DNA of 9,902 nucleotides from Methylococcaceae bacterium (GTDB taxonomy: Bacteria > Pseudomonadota > Gammaproteobacteria > Methylococcales > Methylomonadaceae): assembly GCA_947506075.1 (NCBI GenBank), contig CANNNN010000075.1, positions 1 to 9,902 of the forward strand. The letters run 5' to 3'. The notes beneath the pieces were generated by a model. It worked only from the letters and a program-made list of their open reading frames with translations, had not been told where the DNA came from and made no database searches. The position numbers and the translations under genes were made by a program. This document shows positions 7,325 to 9,902 of the stretch, piece by piece (positions within the stretch are counted from its first letter, which is position 1; every line of letters begins with the position of its first letter).

Positions 7325-8113
7325 TTATAATTGTTGCGTCACAAAGGACAGCATCTGATCGGTGGTTGAAATTGCCTTGGAATTCATCTCATAAGCTCTT
7401 TGCGTTTCAATCATATTGACCAATTCCTCAACCACATTGACATTAGAGGTTTCCAATGAGCCCTGATTCAAAGTCCCGAATTCCGCTTGCCCTGGCGTAC
7501 CAATTAGCGGCGCACCGCTGGCGCCCGATTCGCGATAAAGATTCGAGCCAACCGCTTCCAAGCCGGTAGGATTGATAAAGTTGGCGGTCTGGATTTGTCC
7601 CAACACGGTCGGCGTAGTCGTATTCGGGATTAAAGCGGATACTGTTCCGTCAGAACCTATAGTGACGCTCAATGCATCGGCCGGCACGGTAATCGCTGGA
7701 CTCAGGAGCAAGCCATCTGAAGTGACCAACTGACCGGTTGAGTCTAATTTTAACGAACCGTCACGGGTATAATTGATATCGCCATTCGGCATCGTTACTT
7801 GCAGAAAGCCCCGGCCATTTATTGCCACATCCAGCGCATTACCTGACGGCTGAACATTGCCCTGGGTATGCAGCTTTTCGGTTCCAACCGTTTTTACGCC
7901 GGTTCCTAACTGTAAACCTGTCGGTAACTGGGTATTTTGCGTGGCTTGCGCGCCGACCTGCTTAATATTCTGATACATAAGGTCTTCAAAAATCGCCCTA
8001 CCGCTTTTAAAGCCTGTGGTATTGACGTTTGCCAGGTTATTGGAAATAACCGCCATTCTTGTTTGCTGGGCATCCAGACCGGTTTTAGCAACCCATAATG
8101 CGCGTTCTGTCAT
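7325..8113 (-). CDS. flgG: flagellar distal rod protein FlgG
   Basis: FlgG builds the distal rod that crosses the peptidoglycan and outer membrane inside the P and L rings. It starts MTERALWVAKTGLDAQQTRM with the rod/hook motif NNLANVNTTGFK (residues 25-36), followed by the FlgG-specific AIFEDLMYQNIKQVGAQ. This insertion after the motif distinguishes FlgG from FlgF. The central GRGFLQVTMPNGDINYTRDG is typical. The C-terminus is LETSNVNVVEELVNMIETQR, then AYEMNSKAISTTDQMLSFV. Length is 262 residues (E. coli 260). A clear RBS, AAGGAG, lies 6 nt before the ATG. The unusual point is its position: it is separated from flgF by 557 bp of palindromic DNA, and a sigma-54-like site lies 44 bp upstream, so it may head its own transcript. 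Confidence 0.97.
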   Translation of the reverse strand: MTERALWVAKTGLDAQQTRMAVISNNLANVNTTGFKSGRAIFEDLMYQNIKQVGAQATQNTQLPTGLQLGTGVKTVGTEKLHTQGNVQPSGNALDVAINGRGFLQVTMPNGDINYTRDGSLKLDSTGQLVTSDGLLLSPAITVPADALSVTIGSDGTVSALIPNTTTPTVLGQIQTANFINPTGLEAVGSNLYRESGASGAPLIGTPGQAEFGTLNQGSLETSNVNVVEELVNMIETQRAYEMNSKAISTTDQMLSFVTQQL

Positions 8114-8156
8114 GATAATCTCCTTAGTGCCAATTTATTGTCTTGCTTAAATATAA

Positions 8157-8172
8157 AGCATGGTTCATGCCA
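8157..8172 (-). promoter_or_regulatory. candidate sigma-54 (-24/-12) promoter of flgG
   Basis: Minus strand reads TGGCATGAACCATGCT. Against the RpoN consensus TGGCACG-N4-TTGCW it differs at two positions, and the essential GG and GC pairs are exactly 10 nt apart. The predicted transcript start, about 12 nt beyond the GC, falls near 8146, leaving a leader of about 33 nt with the flgG RBS correctly placed. Hook-basal body operons of several gammaproteobacteria (Vibrio, Pseudomonas) are RpoN-dependent, which makes the site plausible. A caution is that part of it is also a short inverted repeat (GCATG/CATGC). No sigma-70 pair of similar quality was seen in the gap; TATATT nearby lacks a -35. Confidence 0.5.
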
Positions 8173-8237
8173 TGTTTGAATCATCCACGAAAGGTTGTGC
8201 AGCAGGGAAATAGCTTAGATCGGGCCGGGGGGAATTG

Positions 8238-8272
8238 CTTAAGTGACGGAGTTTGTAACTCCGTCACTTAAG
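8238..8272. repeat. perfect 16-bp REP-like hairpin
   Basis: Arms 8238-8253 (CTTAAGTGACGGAGTT) and 8257-8272 are perfect reverse complements around a 3-nt loop TGT. On the plus strand TTTT follows, but no flagellar gene is transcribed that way. On the minus (operon) strand the stem is followed by CAATTCC with no U-tract, so it does not look like a working terminator for flgF. Its core (8246-8266) closely resembles the repeat near 8613-8635, which suggests both belong to one palindromic family. Confidence 0.85.
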
Positions 8273-8310
8273 TTTTGTAGATTACTAGAATATTTAAACG
8301 CTTCAGGCGA

Positions 8311-8340
8311 GGTTGCAAACCCATATGCATCAAGCTTAGC
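8311..8340. repeat. left copy of an inverted repeat flanking the palindrome cluster
   Basis: This segment (GGTTGCAAACCCAT, then GCATCAAGCTTAG) is the reverse complement of 8599-8628 with a few differences. The portion 8327-8340 matches 8599-8612 at 13 of 14 positions, and a further seven bases (ATGGGTT) match after two mismatches. It contains a small hairpin, GGTT-GCA-AACC. Confidence 0.75.
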
Positions 8341-8436
8341 CCTCTCCAAAGGGAGAGGGTTGGGTGAGGGGAAGTTAAAATGAATAAAAGACCTATTTTA
8401 ATCACCTCATCCTACCCTTCTCCCGCTGGAGAAGGG
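8340..8436. repeat. double-hairpin inverted repeat of the CCCTCTCC...GAGGG type
   Basis: Two similar arms, 8340-8371 and 8403-8436, are imperfect reverse complements of each other. Each arm is itself a hairpin: 8340-8347 pairs with 8352-8359 (8 bp), and 8415-8423 pairs with 8428-8436 (9 bp). The stem continues inward with TTAAAAT/ATTTTAA, leaving a loop of 13 nt. The CCCTCTCC-GGGAGAGGG-TTGGGTGAGGGG motif resembles dispersed repeats that recur in many proteobacterial genomes (from memory, not checked here). Confidence 0.8.
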
Positions 8437-8495
8437 ACTGTCCGTCCTTAATTTAAGGGCAGTGACACGGCACAGAGGAAGTAAATCAACATATT

Positions 8496-8575
8496 CACCT
8501 CCCCCTTTGAAAAAGGGGGATCGAGGGGGATTTATTTAAATAAATCTCCACTAACCCCTCTTTTTCAAAGAGGTG
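8496..8575. repeat. second double-hairpin palindrome centred on an A/T-rich axis
   Basis: An 80-bp near-palindrome centred at 8537/8538 on ATTTATTTAAATAAAT, a perfect 16-bp palindrome. Each outer arm folds on its own: 8501-8508 with 8512-8519 (CCCCCTTT-GAA-AAAGGGGG) and 8557-8563 with 8567-8573 (CCTCTTT-TTC-AAAGAGG). It has the same two-hairpin architecture as the neighbouring element but a different sequence, so it is a second repeat family. The type CCCCCTTTGAAAAAGGGGG is common as dispersed repeats in environmental bacteria (recalled, not checked). Confidence 0.8.
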
Positions 8576-8598
8576 GACTGAATAATTACACATTTTTC

Positions 8599-8635
8599 GC
8601 TTAGCTTGATGCGGATGGGTTGCAAACCCCGTCCG
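8599..8635. repeat. right copy of the flanking inverted repeat, with a GGGTTGCAAACCC hairpin
   Basis: Inverted partner of 8311-8340. It begins GCTTAGCTTGATGC and runs into GGATGGGTTGCAAACCCC and GTCCGG. The hairpin GGGTT-GCA-AACCC (8617-8629) can be extended by GGAT/GTCC if one C is bulged. The right arm looks more intact than the left, as if an originally symmetric ACGGGGTT/AACCCCGT stem had decayed on one side. Confidence 0.7.
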
Positions 8636-8671
8636 GCTCGGGTGGACTAATTGCGTTTTTTAGAACAACAC

Positions 8672-9412
8672 TCACATCTGCATCAGCTTGGCACTTGCCG
8701 CAGAATTATCATCGACACTTTTCATAACCTTGGTTTGCAGCTCGAAATTCCTTGCCAGCTCTATCATATCCACCATCGCGGTAAGCGCATTCACATTACT
8801 GCCTTCCAAAACGCCCTGCGCCAGACTGACGTCAGCACTAGCGGCGACCGGCTTGCCATCTTTAGCATGCAGCAAGCCATCGGTAGATTTTTCTATATTA
8901 TCAGGCTCCAACTTAACCATCTTGATCCGGCCAACCTGTACCTGAGTGGTCGCATTACCGGAACCCAGCGGAATAATGCTGATAGTGCCGTCGCTGCCTA
9001 TAGTCAGTTTTTCGGAAGGCGGAATGGTGATAGGCCCATCCTCTCCGATAATCTGTAAACCGGCTCCAGTCTTTAAGAGTCCTTCTGTCGTAACTCGCAG
9101 ATCACCTGCTCGCGTGTAAGCCTCTTTACCATCAGCCCCCTGAACGGCGAAATAACCTTCGCCGTTAATAGCCACATCCAGATCACCACCGGTGGTCTGC
9201 ATCGCGCCGGTGGCAAGATCAAGCCAGGGCTTTTCGTTCATCGCATAAACCCGGGTCGGAAAGCCTGCACCGGTTAAAGGTCTGCTGCGAAACTGCTCCA
9301 AATCGGATTTAAAACCGGTCGTCTGGGTATTCGCCAAATTATTGGCGTTTACCGTTTGAGCTTGCAAAGTCTGCTTGGCGCCGCTCATGGCAATATATAA
9401 ACTTCTATCCAT
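8672..9412 (-). CDS. flgF: flagellar proximal rod protein FlgF
   Basis: FlgF is a component of the proximal rod, between the FlgB/FlgC section and the FlgG distal rod. It starts MDRSLYIAMSGAKQTLQAQT with the family motif NNLANTQTTGFK (residues 24-35), followed directly by SDLEQFRSRPL. It lacks the FlgG-type FEDLLYQ insertion, which identifies it as FlgF. The middle has GDLDVAINGEGYFAVQGADG and AYTRAGDLRVTTEG. The end is VLEGSNVNALTAMVDMIELA then RNFELQTKVMKSVDDN, the FlgF form of the C-terminal helix. Length is 246 residues (E. coli 251). It follows flgE by 31 bp, with a G-rich RBS (AAAGGGGG) 4 nt before the ATG. It is separated from flgG by a long repeat-filled gap with no convincing terminator on its strand. 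Confidence 0.97.
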   Translation of the reverse strand: MDRSLYIAMSGAKQTLQAQTVNANNLANTQTTGFKSDLEQFRSRPLTGAGFPTRVYAMNEKPWLDLATGAMQTTGGDLDVAINGEGYFAVQGADGKEAYTRAGDLRVTTEGLLKTGAGLQIIGEDGPITIPPSEKLTIGSDGTISIIPLGSGNATTQVQVGRIKMVKLEPDNIEKSTDGLLHAKDGKPVAASADVSLAQGVLEGSNVNALTAMVDMIELARNFELQTKVMKSVDDNSAASAKLMQM

Positions 9413-9443
9413 ACAACCCCCTTTATCTTATAAAAACAGCAAA

Positions 9444-9902
9444 CTAGGCTCGCAGAATCGTTTCCAGCAAGGTTTTTTCGGTGGTGATAGTCTGAGAATT
9501 AGCCTGGTAAGCTTGCTGCGCAATAATCAGCTTAACCAGTTGCGCGGATAAATCGACATTAGAGCCTTCGAGAGCCGATGACTGAATGGTTCCAAAATTG
9601 TTATCGCCTGCCGCGCCATAGATAGGCGATCCGGAACTTGAGGTCTGCGCCCAGGTGGTATCGCCCAATTTAGCCAAGGCCTGGTTGCTTTGAAACCGCG
9701 CCAGCGCCACCTGACCCAAAGCATTTGAGCCACCATTACTGTACCTTGCAAACACCACGCCTGTGCCATCCACATCAATGCCGGTCAAATTACCTGCCGG
9801 CAAACCATCCTGATTCAAGCCATTCACACTAAACGGCGTAGCAAACTGGGTAGTGCCAAAATAATCAATGTCAAAGGCCATCGGAGCGACGCTAATGTTA
9901 GG
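9444..9902 (-). CDS. flgE: flagellar hook protein FlgE, C-terminal part
   Basis: The last 152 residues of the hook subunit; the gene runs off the right edge, so the true start is outside. The Met at 9881 is internal, since the frame continues upstream as PNISVAP. Recognisable parts are FGTTQFATPFSVNGLNQDGL, then LTGIDVDGTGVVFARYSNG, GQVALARFQSNQAL and LGDTTWAQTSSSGSPIYG, the D1 region of FlgE. The D0 helix follows as SALEGSNVDLSAQLVKLIIA then QQAYQANSQTITTEKTLLET. The SALEGSNVDLS and YQANSQTI motifs are highly conserved in hook proteins. It precedes flgF by 31 bp and presumably belongs to the flgBCDE part of the same cluster. Confidence 0.96.
   Translation of the reverse strand, partial: PNISVAPMAFDIDYFGTTQFATPFSVNGLNQDGLPAGNLTGIDVDGTGVVFARYSNGGSNALGQVALARFQSNQALAKLGDTTWAQTSSSGSPIYGAAGDNNFGTIQSSALEGSNVDLSAQLVKLIIAQQAYQANSQTITTEKTLLETILRA

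Larger units (their letters stand above)
8114..8671. other. 557-bp flgF-flgG intergenic region, no gene, rich in palindromes
   Basis: No credible coding region lies here on either strand. The flgG-proximal part (8114-8230) carries the flgG RBS and a sigma-54 candidate. The rest (8238-8635) is almost continuous inverted-repeat DNA, described in separate entries. FlgF and FlgG genes normally sit within a few tens of bases of each other, so the spacing is exceptional for this operon. The sequence probably arose by accumulation of repeat elements. Confidence 0.8.

Noticed and set aside
8238..8276. The 16-bp hairpin followed by TTTT read as an intrinsic terminator.
   Set aside because: The T-run is on the plus strand, where no gene is being transcribed. 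On the operon strand no U-tract follows the stem.
8330..8580. Palindrome cluster considered as a CRISPR array.
   Set aside because: There are no regularly spaced identical direct repeats; the units are inverted, of different sequence and irregularly spaced, and no cas gene is nearby.
8233..8654. AATTGC occurs at 8233-8238 and 8649-8654, just outside the palindrome cluster, like a target-site duplication.
   Set aside because: Six bases in a 420-bp interval is readily expected by chance, the flanking bases differ, and the positions are not flush with the inverted-repeat ends.
8651..9058. A 135-codon open frame on the plus strand opposite flgF.
   Set aside because: It is antisense to a clearly conserved FlgF, has no recognisable domain, and its composition is that expected of a shadow frame.
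9879..9881. ATG at 9881 (minus) as the start of a short 145-residue hook-like gene.
   Set aside because: The frame stays open to the window edge and the sequence is the internal and C-terminal part of FlgE, so this Met is internal.

Overview
The window reads as part of a chromosome from a flagellated Gram-negative proteobacterium, most likely a gammaproteobacterium. The order flgE-flgF-flgG-flgH-flgI-flgJ-flgK-flgL, the two-domain FlgJ carrying a muramidase, and the P- and L-ring genes all fit that. The intergenic palindromes resemble repeat families I associate with gammaproteobacterial methanotrophs (Methylobacter/Methylomonas type). That finer placement is inference only.

Layout. Bases 1-1404 (+) hold the end of an ABC importer operon: a permease cut off by the left edge, then its ATPase, coupled by an ATGA overlap. 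A small secreted protein with a duplicated YPAANFxPKVIY motif follows at 1506-1748 (+). A perfect 17-bp hairpin at 1764-1800 separates this block from the convergent flagellar cluster and looks like a bidirectional terminator.

Bases 1817-9902 are all minus-strand flagellar genes. In transcription order they are flgE (3' part only), flgF, flgG, flgH, flgI, flgJ, flgK and flgL. They encode the hook (FlgE), the proximal and distal rod (FlgF, FlgG), the outer-membrane L ring (FlgH), the periplasmic P ring (FlgI), the rod cap and muramidase that opens the peptidoglycan (FlgJ), and the two hook-filament junction proteins (FlgK, FlgL). From flgG to flgL the genes are spaced 11-43 bp apart, and in two cases the ribosome binding site of one gene overlaps the stop codon of the gene before it, so this is clearly one operon.

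The exception is the 557-bp gap between flgF and flgG (8114-8671), two genes that usually sit almost next to each other. It contains no credible gene. It holds a cluster of palindromic repeats: a 16-bp perfect hairpin, and two further double-hairpin elements nested between inverted copies of a third repeat. Between this cluster and flgG lies a good sigma-54 (-24/-12) promoter candidate, which could make flgG-flgL a separately started unit.

I found no evidence of a new defence, mobile or biosynthetic system. The points worth a second look are the repeat cluster and promoter between flgF and flgG, and the small duplicated-motif secreted protein.
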